The notes below the pieces were generated by a model that ran no database searches, had not been told where the DNA came from, and saw only the letters and a program-made list of their open reading frames with translations. Positions 1 through 10,198 of a DNA stretch of 25,236 nt are shown piece after piece. The position numbers and the translations under genes are program-made. Every line of letters starts with the position of its first letter. Positions within the stretch are counted from its first letter, which is position 1. Source of the stretch: Stagonosporopsis chrysanthemi (lineage: Eukaryota > Ascomycota > Dothideomycetes > Pleosporales > Didymellaceae); contig JAFISE010000307.1 in NCBI GenBank assembly GCA_022560025.1, forward strand, positions 1-25,236, written 5' to 3'.

Positions 1-99
1 TATTTCCTTTGTATATAATGACATCTCGTCTGATCTATAGTAAAGGTACTGATCAATCAATTCGATCACTGGAGTAGAGTCCCACAAGCTCGATAACAC
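1..99 (+). repeat. Direct repeat copy 1 (less mutated)
   Basis: This 99-bp segment recurs in the same orientation at 1871-1969. By hand alignment there are 16 transitions, every one G or C here and A or T in the other copy, plus one A/T transversion. The repeat probably continues left of the window. After position 99 the two loci diverge completely. The source element is not recognised; it could be a transposon end, part of a transposase gene, or a segmental duplication. Confidence 0.85.
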
Positions 100-1870
100 A
101 AAGCAATATAGGAAAGTATATACTAGAGTAGTTATACTACTATTAGCTAGTAGCTTGTTTATAAGCTTTATACCTAGAAGCTTAAGAATATTATAACTAT
201 AAGTAATTAGTCTTAAGTTTATAAGCTCTAAATAGTATAGTATAACTTATAGAAGTATATAAAAGTAACTTTGTATATAGTAAGTATACTACTTAGCCTA
301 AAAACTAATACTAATAGTATTACAGTATAAAGCTACCTTGCTACTAGTAAGCAGCGTATTAATATACAGCTTACATAAGATAACTTACAAGGCTCTTAGT
401 ATATAGCAGAGTAGTAGTAACAAAGGCAGAGTAAGTAGAAGCGCTATAGCAGGCGCTATAGTAAGCGCAAGGTAAGTAGAAAAAGAGAAAAGTAGTATAA
501 AAAGCACCTAGAAGCTCTTTAAGCTTTTAAAGCTAGCAAACAACGTGTATACGTAATTATTCTAACTCTAAAGAGCTAGAAGCAAGACAGAGTAGTAGTG
601 CTTAGGTATATAAGCTCTAGCTGCAACAAAAGCAGCAGTATAGGCAGTAGCAGTATAAGCAGCAATACAGGCAGTAGTAGCAAGTATAGTATATATAGTA
701 TAAGTAGCTTTAGATTGCTTTTTTTATTTATAATTAGCTAAGAAGTTTAAAAGAAAAAGCTAAGAGATACTTAGAAGCTTAATTAGACACTGCCTAAACG
801 CTTAAACTAACTAAACTAATACTTACTAAGCTAAAAATAAGCAACTTAGATAGAGCTAGAAAGAAATAAAAGACTATTTAAAGGCTAGTAAAGCTTTTAA
901 GAAGTTAATAAAAAGTGCAAAATAGTAAGAGAAGTATACTTATAGCTATAGTAGTTAACTAAACTAGAAAAGGTTAAAATTAAGCAAGAAGCTTAATTAT
1001 ATACTAGCTAGACCTAGTAAAGTAAGGTTTACTCTTACTTCTCTATAATACTATGCTTTACACAGCTATAATTAGATAAAGCAGCTTTACTTTACTTCTA
1101 ATAAAATAGAAGAAATAGTAATAATATAATAAGCTTGTAGAGATATAATTAAAAGCTCTCTAGAATAAGGTAATTAAGCTGCTTATTGCCTACTTATATA
1201 TATAGATAGGCCTAAAAGTATACAAACTTATAACTCTTAGTTATATTAAATATAAATAAGCTGCTAGCTAGCTACTTATTATAAGAACAAGCCTAGTTCT
1301 TTAAGCCTACCTTATACTACCTAACAACTACTTAACTTAGATCTGTCTTTTAACTACTCTTTAGTATAGACTTCTCTAAGCTTCTAGGTATAAGAGAGAA
1401 AGTCTCTACAGAGTTTAGATAGATAGTTTTAAAGTATTCTTTTATACAAGACCTATAGAAATAGAGATCTAGTTTTACAGTTTATCTTAGTACTCTTATA
1501 CACCTTATAGCAGATACCTATACAATTTAGACCTCTTTAGCATCTTGCGTTATTATATCTATATATATATTAGTTTAAATAACTTAGATTATTATATAAC
1601 AATTAAACTGTTATATAATAGCTCTTCTATATAGAGCTAAGAAGTTTCTTTACTTATTAAATATTTTTATAGTTATAGTAAGGCTATTTAGGTACTTATA
1701 TATGTAATAAGCACTTAGAAAGTGTATTATAAGCTTAGCTAGTTAGCTTAAGCTTAATTAAATAGCTTACCTATAAGGTGCTTATTTGTTTAGCTTACTA
1801 CTAAGAAGCTCTAAGCTTCTTGCTTAAGTACTTACGTGCGTAGCTTGGCTACAAATATGTAACTACTAAA
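100..1870. other. Unassigned RIP-degraded sequence between the direct repeats
   Basis: This 1.77-kb stretch is A+T-rich and has no open frame. It presumably derives from a mobile element but no domain could be recognised. A degenerate 12-bp period (GCGCTATAG-type units, about 441-476) and a CAG/CAA-rich stretch (about 610-690) look like remnants of a basic and a glutamine-rich coding segment on the plus strand. It may be an insertion or an older independent repeat. Confidence 0.5.
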
Positions 1871-1969
1871 TATTTCCTTTGTATATAATAATATTTTGTC
1901 TAATCTATAGTAAAGGTACTAATTAATTAATTTAATTACTAGAGTAGAGTTCTACAAGCTTATTAACAC
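1871..1969 (+). repeat. Direct repeat copy 2 (more mutated)
   Basis: This is the second copy of the 99-bp sequence at 1-99. All 16 transitions relative to copy 1 run toward A or T, so this copy has suffered more RIP. It lies about 130 bp upstream of the hAT transposase fragment, so the repeated unit may belong to the same hAT element, but no reading-frame match was found to prove that. Confidence 0.85.
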
Positions 1970-2102
1970 TATTCTAAAGTAATTATTAGAGAGTAAATAG
2001 TTTTGTAAGCTAGCTATATTAATTTAATTATAGTTAGCAAGCTTTTTTATATATAGTTAAAGTTTAACTTTTAATATAAATAAGAATATAGGCCTAACTA
2101 GA

Positions 2103-2380
2103 TTGAAAGAAGAGTCCTATCTAAGTACACTATATATTCTATTAGGTAATAGCTTTAATATCTTAAAGTAGTAGAAGTTAAACAAAGCTTTTTATCTTTA
2201 TCTTTTACAAGTTGTAAAAGATATTCTAGCAGTACCTATCTTATAAGTAAGAGTAGAGTAAGTATTTAATACTGCTAGAAATATACTTAGAGATTAGAAG
2301 CACAGACGTTTTACTTAAGCTATCTAAGAAATTATAATCCTAAAGCATTTAATATTCTTAGAAGCTATAGTAAAGAACAA
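2103..2380 (+). pseudogene. hAT transposase, C-terminal dimerisation domain (RIP-inactivated)
   Basis: One plus-strand frame, read through stops, gives the conserved order of the hAT (Ac/hobo/Tam3) C-terminal domain. First comes a YLS-type segment. Next are two adjacent TAG codons at 2169-2174, where the family has Trp-Trp. Then come KLNKAF, the motif DILAVP starting at 2220, a V-E-stop-V-F-N-T-A-R segment where the family has vErvFStar, and a final ILKHL-type helix. The stops are those expected from TGG to TAG and CAA/GAA to TAA changes. Only the C-terminal part is recognisable. The domain assignment is strong; the limits are approximate. Confidence 0.85.
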
Positions 2381-2715
2381 TACTCTACTCTATAATAAGG
2401 TAGATAATCTTCTTAAGTTGCCTGCCTATATTAAGCTAGTAGGTAAGATTAGAATTAATATTAAGAGTAAAATAGATAAAGATATTTAAGAAGTTAGCCT
2501 ATCTACTTTCTTACAAAGAAAACAGCAGCTATAGAAAAAAGCAAAGCCTACGCAATTTAGAGAGTAGCTATTATTAATAACTATAATAACTAGTTATTTA
2601 ACACGTAGAAAATCTAAACTAAAATTACTAAACTTAATAATAAAATTATATAACTATTCTAAATAAAGAAATATAGTTAAGCTACTATACTATAATTATA
2701 TTAGCGTAAATATAA

Positions 2716-2895
2716 CTCTACTAGGTACTTTAAACTTAACCTTTACCTAAGTCTATACAACTTAACTTCTACCTCTACTTATACTAGAAGTACCTCTACT
2801 TAACTTTTACTCTTAGTCTGTACAACTTTTACTCTACTACTACTTCTAAGTCTGTACAACTTTAACTCTACTCTTACCTACTACTAGGTACTTTA
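2716..2895. repeat. Small imperfect repeat cluster
   Basis: The core TAAGTCTRTACAACTT occurs three times in the same orientation (about 2748, 2813 as a TTAG variant, and 2847), each followed by a CT/AC-rich tail. The cluster is bracketed by a 15-bp direct repeat, CTACTAGGTACTTTA, at 2718-2732 and 2881-2895. It abuts the truncated end of the minus-strand Fot1-like copy at 2915. It may be a subterminal repeat of another element or a simple minisatellite. Confidence 0.6.
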
Positions 2896-2914
2896 TACCT
2901 ATTTGCTAGCCTAG

Positions 2915-3633
2915 GCAGAGCAGTTCTATTAGCATAGATAGAAGCTAGTAAGCTTATCTACTCTTGTAAGCTATCTTAACAAGCTTACTAAACCTTCTTC
3001 TTTTTATATTAATATCTACTAAAGATATACTTTGTCCTTTCTAATACTTTAATTAAAAAGCTTTTTTTATCTATATTATATATATTCTTAGGTTTAATAT
3101 TATATTTAGTAATCTTCTACTATAGTAGGCTAAAGTATAGCTTATACTTATACCTAGACTTAGTATTATAGTAATTAGAGTCTATACTTGTTGTCTATTA
3201 GTAGGTAAGCTAGTTAAGGTAATAGTTAAGAAAGTATATAACCTAGCTATTAAAGACAAGAGTTTATATAATAGTAGAGGTAAAATTATATACTATAGTA
3301 TATAAAGGTATTATATAATATATAGTAAGTAAATTTATATACTTTATAAAGTCTAATTCTTGTTATAAAGTAAGCTTTTACTACTGCTTCTTAGCAACTA
3401 CTTAGAGAACCTAATTACGTTAATAGACGCGCAACAATATAGAGCAATTAACACTGTATTTTTTTGTAATCTAAGTGTATATAAATTTATTGCTAAGCTT
3501 TAAATTATAGATCTTTATAATAGCATATTCTATTTCTAGCATAGTAGTAGAGTTATTATATATTAAAATAGGTACGTTGTTTAGTTATACTATATATTAG
3601 TTAAATCTATATATTAAGTGCACAGACACAGTA
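2915..3633 (-). mobile_element. Fot1/pogo-like element A, truncated 5' half-copy
   Basis: This segment is an inverted copy of 5937-6660, the first third of the full-length element described at 5937-8077. It includes the outer terminal repeat, which ends at 3631 and is followed by TA. On the minus strand it encodes the N-terminal half of a DDE_1 superfamily transposase; the block around the first catalytic aspartate reads N-I-D-K-K-S-F (Asp codon at 3069-3071). Homology stops at about 2915, so the DD35D portion and the other terminal repeat are missing. Stops throughout make it non-functional. Confidence 0.88.
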
Positions 3634-3644
3634 TAGTGTCTGTG
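3621..3644. repeat. Perfect palindrome at the junction of two transposons
   Basis: CACAGACAC (3621-3629) and GTGTCTGTG (3636-3644) form a perfect 9-bp inverted repeat around AGTATA. It arises because the terminus of element A (ending 3631) and that of element B (starting 3636) meet head to head, separated only by TATA, most simply read as two adjacent TA target duplications. Confidence 0.85.
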
Positions 3645-5727
3645 TACGCTGTGCACACCTTTAAGCTGTGCACACTAAAACAACCTTAGGTAATAACTTA
3701 GAATAAAGCAATAGAGCTATATATAAAAGCTATTATATTAAGATTTTTTATAGTAATAATCTATTAGGTTCTATAGTACTTGCTCTATTTCTACTTTTTA
3801 TTTAGACGTGTTGTGTAGCTACTATATATAGTAACTAGTAGATATATTAAAGAAGGTAATGCCTTAACTACAACCTAAGTAAGACTATATATATATTGTT
3901 TTTTAGTAGCTAGCTCTATAGAAGGCTTTTATAAGGTCTTATACTTACTTATTTAAAGCAATTAAATAGATTTAGTAGTATTAGCTTTTTTTTTTCTTTG
4001 TTGTTTTTTAGCCTTTTTAGCAGTCTCTCTTAGAGCTTTTTCTTTCTTTACCTTTACTTGTTTTACTTTATACTATTGCTTCTGCAATTTATTTTAAAGC
4101 TTCTTCTATACCTTAATATTCTTCTTATAAGCTTTATTTACTTTTTTTTACAGCTCTATCTCTTTATTTGTCTTATAATACTCTTCTTCTTTATAGACTT
4201 TCTATAAGGACTAAAGAACAGCTGCACTCTTATACTCTTTATTTTACTGTAGGTTAAGCTTTCTTTACTTCTACTTAGAGGGCTTTTACTACTAAAGTGT
4301 ATTGCAAAGGCCTTTGTTTAAGCTGTATAAGCTTTGTAGTAGTAAAGAAGTAAGAGATAGTATGCCTTAGCTACTTAACTTTTTCTAAGTCTTAATCTTC
4401 TACTACCTTATCTAGTATTTATATAGCTTGTTTCTAATTATTAGCTAGCACTAAAGATAGTATACGTAGTAGCTACCTGTGCTTGTTCTTAAATCTATTA
4501 ACAATTATAGCTGTATTAAGTAGTAATAGGCCTATAACTTTAAAAGACTTAAGAATAAAGCCTAGAGTAAAAGTAGTTGCCTAGGCACTATAGAATAGGC
4601 AGATAAAGTTACGTTTAGTAACTTTAGCTATTACCTAGCTACTATAAAGGTGTTTAGTAAGCTGTTTAAAGTAGCTTGTTACTAAAGGTAAAAATAGAGC
4701 TATATCTAACAGCTACAGTATATAGGTTCTATAAAGTAAGAATACTAATAGTAGTATTCTATTATAATAGCAGTATTTAATAAATCTCTAAGTTATATAC
4801 AAGCTATAGCTATCTACTATAAGTAGTTGCTAACTTTAGTGTGCCTTTTCTTAAGTATAGCGATTAAATACTTATTCTAACTAGGCAAGGCTAACCTTGT
4901 TATTTATCTAACCTAAAAGAGTTGTACTAAGAAATACTAAGTGTTTGCCTACGTCTATATCTACTACCTAGGTTAATTATAAGGTGTTAGGTGCCTTAAG
5001 GTATAGTATAGCTAGAGGCAGCTACAAACTATTAGCGCAGATACTTACAAGTATTAATACTTATTACCTATTACTGTTTTGCAACAGTTAGCAATGCTTT
5101 TATAACTCTATATAAGCTTAGCTAAACACCTATTTAGTGCGCTTATTAAGTACTTTAATTACAAAGCTCTTTTTATCTATATTATATATATACTAAGGCT
5201 TAATTAAGTATTTATTTATTTTAAAGTGTATAAAGTTAAAAAAGTAAGTATACTTCTTATAACTATTAGTATAGAAGTGTTAAGTGTCTATAGTATTACT
5301 CTATTTGTATAGAAAAGTGTTACAGTAATAGTTAAAGAAGCAAGTAACCTACAAGTTAGAGATACTCTTTACAGCTAGCTTAAAAGCTATGTTTTATACT
5401 ATTTACCTTATAAGAAGTAGGCTTTAATTAGTAAGCTTTTTTATAAACTTATAAAGCTCTTTCTTGCCTGTAGAGTAGAGCTTATATAGATTTAAATTAG
5501 CTTCTGTATATAATACAACTATATATTAGTAATAGTATAATAAAGTTATATAGCAAGTACTATACTTTTTTACAATTGCTTAGTATAAAAGTTAACCTTC
5601 TATATCTACTGTATCTACTTCTATAAGTGCTTTTTTAAACAATATTATAGTATAGAGATATTGTGTTAAAGAGTATAGTATATTTTTAGTAAGGGTGTAA
5701 AGGTAGGCACAGCATGCATAGATACTA
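3634..5727 (-). mobile_element. Fot1/pogo-like element B, full length, RIP-mutated
   Basis: The element is bounded by TA dinucleotides (3634-3635 and 5726-5727) and imperfect terminal inverted repeats: GTGTCTGTGTACGC from 3636, and its mutated complement ending at 5725. On the minus strand one frame, interrupted by stops, carries the DDE_1 superfamily catalytic core. Aspartate codons lie at 5175-5177 (context N-I-D-K-K-S-F), 4812-4814 (V-D-S-Y) and 4704-4706 (L-L-D-I-A). The last two are 35 residues apart, the Fot1/pogo DD35D spacing, and all three are in one frame. A lysine-rich C-terminal tail follows toward 3960. The length of about 2.1 kb fits Fot1-like transposons. All three catalytic aspartates survive, but nonsense codons inactivate it. 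Confidence 0.9.
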
Positions 5728-5936
5728 TAGTTAGTAACTTCTAGAAGCGTTTATAAATTTATTATAAACACTATAAAGTACAACCTTAGAAATAACTGTA
5801 GCAGCTTTTTATTAGCTTTAAAAGTATCTCTTTGTTACACTTTAATTACACTTGTAATACTAACTCTTAGTCTAAGAATAAAAAAAGTTTGTCTTTTTCT
5901 AGATAATCTAATAATTTGCCTAAAGAAGAAGTGCTA
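5728..5936. other. Short unassigned A+T-rich spacer between elements B and A
   Basis: About 210 bp separates the right end of element B from the left end of the full-length element A. It is A+T-rich, shows no open frame and matches nothing else noticed in the window. It may be original host sequence or a scrap of an older repeat. Confidence 0.5.
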
Positions 5937-5986
5937 TACTGTATCTGTGTATTTAATATATAGATTTAACTAATACATAGTATAAC
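5937..5986 (+). repeat. Left terminal inverted repeat of element A (heavily mutated)
   Basis: Aligned to the reverse complement of 8028-8077, it differs at 17 of 50 positions. Sixteen are transitions with A or T here and G or C at the right end, and one is an A/T transversion. This shows that the element ended here and that this end was hit by RIP. Confidence 0.88.
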
Positions 5987-8027
5987 TAAACAACGTACCT
6001 ATTTTAATATGTAATAACTCTACTACTATGCTAGAAATTAATAATACTATTATAGAGATTTATAATTTAAAGCCTAGTAATAAATTTATATATACTTAGA
6101 TTGTAAAAAAACATAGTATTAATTGCTTTATATTGTTGTATATTTATTAACACAATTAGGTTCTTTAAGCAGTTGCTAACAAGTAGTAGTAGAAGCTTAC
6201 TCTATAATAAGAATTAGACCTTATAAAGTATATAAATTTACTTACTATATATTATATAATACTTTTATACACTATAGTATATAATTTTACCTCTACTATT
6301 GTGTAAACTCTTGTCTTTAATAGCTAGGTTATACGCTTTCTTAACTATTACTTTTACTAGCTTACCTACTAATAGACAACAGGTATAGACTCTAATTGCT
6401 ACAACGCTAAGTCTAGGTATAAGTATAAGCTATACTTTAACTTACTGTAGTAGAAGATTACTAAATACAATATTAAATCTAAGAATATATATAATATAAA
6501 TAAAAAAAGCTTTGTAATTAGAGTACTAAAAAAGACAAAGTGTATCTTTAGTAGGCATTAATATAAAAAGAAGAAGGTTTAGCAAGCTTGTTAAGATAGC
6601 TTATAAGAGTAGGTAAGCTTACTAGCTTTTATCTATGCTAATAAAACTACTCTGCCTCTTAGTATTATATTTATGTTAAAAAACTCTACAATCTAGAGTT
6701 ATTAAGTAGCTAATATTAAGGCAGGAATATACTAAGTTTATATAGCTTCTTTGCTTTCTAGCTAGACAAACAATAATATTAGATTAGCTTAGCTTAAGCA
6801 GGTGTTTAACTGTTATACTAAGGCAAAGGCGTACAGAAGCTATAGGCTTTTAATAGTAGATAGCTATAAGAGCTACCTAACACAGAACTTTATTAACTAC
6901 TATAATTAGAATTAGATTATACTAGCTATATTGCTACTTTACAGTACCTAGACGCTGTAGCTATTAGATATAGTCTGCTTTAAGCCTTTTTTTTCTATAT
7001 ATGCTTCTAAGCTAGATAACTACTTCTAGAAGACTTAAAGCCTATTACTATTAATAAAAGCTAACTTTTTTAGCTTATTCTAGCCTGCCTAGGTATATAT
7101 ATTTAAAGATAAGCTTATATAAAACGCCTTTACTGCTATAGAGATATACTTATTAAACCTTAATATTATACTTAATAGATTCTGCTATATAATACTTATA
7201 AGCTTAAGCTTAGTTACTTCTAGCTCTACTACCTATTCTATAAAAGACTAGCTATAAGCTTGTACTATACTGTATATAAAAGTAAAGGATCTATATAGTA
7301 TAAGTATGTAAAAGCTTAGCTAAACTATCTACTACCTATTAACTTAGGTAGAGCTTCTTTATAGCAAACTTAATAGCCTAAGGTAGAAGCTATACTTAAA
7401 GCAAAAGTAGTAAAAGTAACCTAGTAGGTAATTAGACTTATAACAGTATTAAGAGTACTATAGCAGAGTAATAATATAGTCTTCTTAGTCTATTTAAGAA
7501 GCACAGGTTTAAATAGCTGTTAATAAAAAGAATAAAAAGAAAGAAGAGTAAAAAAAAGTAGAGATAAGAAAGTTAGTAGCTACTAATAAGCTATATAAAA
7601 AGAAGATTAAAGAAGAAAAGTGTTAATAGTAAGTAAAAGAAAAGAAAGAGCGTGTAAAAATAAAGGCAGAAGAATATTAAGTAATAAATGTTTAGAAAGC
7701 TGCTAGAGCTACTACTAAATAAGCTAACAATGCTGTAAAAGCTATACAACAGTTCTAAAGAGGTAAGACTATAACTTTAAAAGCTTTTACAGTTAAACTA
7801 AAGCCTATATATTATACTATAGGTGCTTGTAGTTGCTTAAAGCCTGCAATACCTCTTCTACTAGCTTGTATATATACTACCTGCAGTAGCTGCACTGCTA
7901 CTTTATATAGATAACTTTTGCATAAGAACTTTGTTGCATAGGTCTATAGAATACTGCACTAAAATACCTTACAATAATAACTATTGTATGTAGCTCTACA
8001 ACTTTATTTGTGTTGGCTACTAAAAGC

Positions 8028-8077
8028 GTTGAACTGTGCATTGGTTGAATCCGTGCATTGGGTGCACGGACACGGTA
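8028..8077 (-). repeat. Right terminal inverted repeat of element A (nearly unmutated)
   Basis: This end kept its G and C bases. It contains two GTGCATTGG boxes in tandem and a 7-bp hairpin, CCGTGCA/TGCACGG, around 8051-8069. Repeated subterminal boxes of this kind are plausible transposase-binding sites. It ends in TA, which matches the TA target preference of Tc1/mariner-superfamily elements. Confidence 0.88.
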
Positions 8078-9085
8078 GCGGCAGCTGACAGCGGGGCTTC
8101 CCGCGTTTGCCAAAACAGGGGTCTTGCAAACTCGGTAAGCACAGTAAACAGTAGGTTAAGCATTCCAATCTATATGGTAGAAGGCTGAGCTTCACAAGTA
8201 AGCTCAGCGCGACATGCTCAATTGATCGTTCATGGTTACCTGGACTCACAGAGGAAGATGAGAATGACTGGTCTGGAAATGACTGCAGAGATCCTCGACG
8301 ACAGGTAATCTCACGTAATCTCACAATTATTCCCTGTCTTCTAGCGTTCCCCAGGGTGCGGAACTACCCACACGCGTTTTATTCTCGCTTTTCTCAAGGA
8401 AGTTGATCAATCAGCTCAGTGCCCATCCACAAGTGGAACCAAGTTGGGAGGCCTCGCCTGATCAACTTGATTGATGATAATGCTGCATGAGGCGGGGCAC
8501 AAGGCGGCGTCGTTTAAAGTAGGCGCATTGCGCAAACAGGTACAGACACGGTAGATCAGATTGTGCATCACTGCTTGAAAGACTTGCGATTCACATACAC
8601 AATTCCAGCCTCGCGATCGAACTCCGGAGCACGGTGCTGCAAATGAAGGCAATACCCGTTTGCACGGAGATGTGAACAGATTGAGTATAGCCTACCAGGT
8701 GGAATTGAGCCGACGAATGAGAGGGCGTGTCCGCGCGGGAAGCCTGTATCATTTGGTCCCCGCAACCCATGCTTATTTCCTAAAATATGTAGGCTCGGGC
8801 TGTTGAAGACCGCGCGGCGAAAGGATGGACGAATCGTTTGACGGCTGTTGTCCCTGAGATGATCAGGGGAGAAGTTGATCTTCATCCTGCCTACATGAAA
8901 AATCCAGGCGTTGGTCCATCTGCGAATATATAATGCCTGTCGCCCCACTGAATGGTTTGCGAAATCTTCCTAGCGATTTCGCAGTATTCGGCCGCCCAGG
9001 TGAACCACCTCCGATTCGAAATCTGACTCGGCGATCAACAACCGCTCAACATCAAAAATCAAGAAGTCTCACTTTTCCGTGAGCC
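8078..9085. other. Intergenic region between the repeat island and the membrane-protein gene
   Basis: Base composition is normal. No frame looks like a real gene: the longest (minus strand, 8568-8948) encodes nothing recognisable and has no domain-like character. A partial inverted repeat around AAGTTGATCAATCAG (about 8400-8470) is present. The right end presumably holds the promoter and 5' leader of the gene that starts at 9086. Confidence 0.6.
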
Positions 9086-10198
9086 ATGGCGCATCGAAGA
9101 CTCCAAGGTCGACAGGCCTCAGAAACAGTGGCAAGCGCATCGACGTTTTCCCGCCCCAGCCAGCCAACAACGACGATAGCCTTGTCGACAATATTCACTC
9201 CACCAGCTTCATGCGCCGAGAATCGATTGACGATTCTACCGCCGCCTGGTTACCTTATCTGGGCCAACGAGCCTGTTCCATTTGACAACACTACAATCAC
9301 GGACTGCTACCCAAGTCAATACCTTCAAAGCTACACGTCGATATCTTCGGGAGTGATAGGGTCGAGTGTAGTTCCTGTCATGAGCCCGTTGGTATGTCCG
9401 CAGAATTATTGCATTAAATATGCCAGGGACAAGTACATAGCATGCTGTCCATCGTAGGTCACGCCCTAGCTTCAGTTCATTTGTCGAGTTGCAGCTAACA
9501 ATTGCAGAGGTTACGAGCTCACTCCACCTGAAGACCCACTCATAGAAAGTCGTCCGGCTTATGGTGGTACATGTTACAGCCCCTTCACGGTGGGTGTGAC
9601 TGTGACGGCGGTAGCGTACGATGCAGACGGATCAACGCGTTTGCAACCGTGGTCGGCTAGTACAACTAGTGCTAATGCTTATGCACATCCCATCGAGGGT
9701 TTCGCTGAGAGCGCTGCCACGGCTGGTTGCATCGCTTCGACAACATCATCGCTATCGAGCAATTTTTCGTCAGCTGATACAGCATCTTCATTGTCGAACA
9801 CGGCGACAGTGAGCAACGCAACAGCTGCGGCGTCAAGATCAAGAAAAACCTCGGGCGGAACAATCGCCGGTGCTGTTGTAGGCGCAGTCATTGGACTTGC
9901 CGTCATCGTTGGCATCATTTTCCTTCTCCTGCGCAGACACCGCCGTCAATCACCGCCTAGCGCACCCGAGATCCATCAAATCGACGGCACTCCAGGCGCT
10001 CATGCTGAGAAGGATGGAAAAGTGATCTCCGGGGAGATAGATTCAAATAATCCAGCTGCTGAATTAGCAGCGCGCCCGGACAAGTATGCCTATGTTCAAG
10101 GCGTACATGAAATGAATGCCGGAGTGGCGCACGAGATGCCAGCAGGGCCTGAGTCAAATCCTAGCAAAGACCGCACAGCCCCATCTACAATCCCCTGA
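9086..10198 (+). CDS. Single-pass membrane protein with cysteine-containing ectodomain, function unknown
   Basis: Two exons, 9086-9453 and 9508-10198, encode about 352 residues. The 54-bp intron has GT..AG ends and a GCTAAC branch site; splicing joins the frame through C-C-P-S-G-Y. The extracellular part has a TPPASC segment, an LVCPQNYC motif, CCPSGY and a RPAYGGTCYSPF block, with several cysteines likely paired. A Ser/Thr/Ala-rich stalk (about residues 195-235) is followed by a strong transmembrane helix (about 239-264: GGTIAGAVVGAVIGLAVIVG) and an RRHRR stop-transfer sequence, then a polar cytoplasmic tail of about 85 residues. There is no clear N-terminal signal peptide, so the start or topology may differ. 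The layout resembles fungal wall-sensor-like proteins of unknown role, and the ectodomain pattern is familiar from other Dothideomycetes. Type I topology is inferred. Confidence 0.8.

Larger units (their letters stand above)
1..8030. repeat. RIP-mutated, A+T-rich transposon island
   Basis: This gene-free block is dominated by TA-rich sequence and has stop codons in every frame. Where two copies of a repeat can be compared inside it, nearly all differences are C/T or G/A transitions toward A+T, the signature of repeat-induced point mutation in filamentous ascomycetes. The identifiable contents are a hAT transposase fragment and three Fot1-like elements, listed separately. Composition returns to normal within a few tens of bases near 8030, beside the last transposon terminus at 8077. 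The left limit lies outside the window. Confidence 0.9.
5937..8077 (+). mobile_element. Fot1/pogo-like element A, full length, RIP-mutated
   Basis: This is a 2.14-kb element with TA at both edges and about 50-bp terminal inverted repeats (5937-5986 and 8028-8077). In one plus-strand frame, broken by many stops, it carries a DDE_1 superfamily transposase. The first acidic block reads N-I-N-K-K-S-F (6493-6513), so the first catalytic Asp codon is now AAT at 6499-6501. The second Asp is at 6859-6861 (I-V-D-S-Y) and the third at 6967-6969 (L-L-D-I-V), exactly 35 residues apart, the Fot1/pogo DD35D signature. A lysine-rich tail follows at about 7530-7680. Its 5' third is duplicated in inverse at 2915-3633. 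Confidence 0.92.

Noticed and set aside
1..1969. Direct repeats as LTRs of a retrotransposon
   Set aside because: Only 99 bp of the repeat is visible. No primer-binding site follows position 99, no polypurine tract was recognised before 1871, and no reverse transcriptase was seen between them.
8568..8948. 126-residue minus-strand frame beside the repeat island
   Set aside because: It has no domain, no signal peptide and no splice partners, and overlapping frames are equally open.
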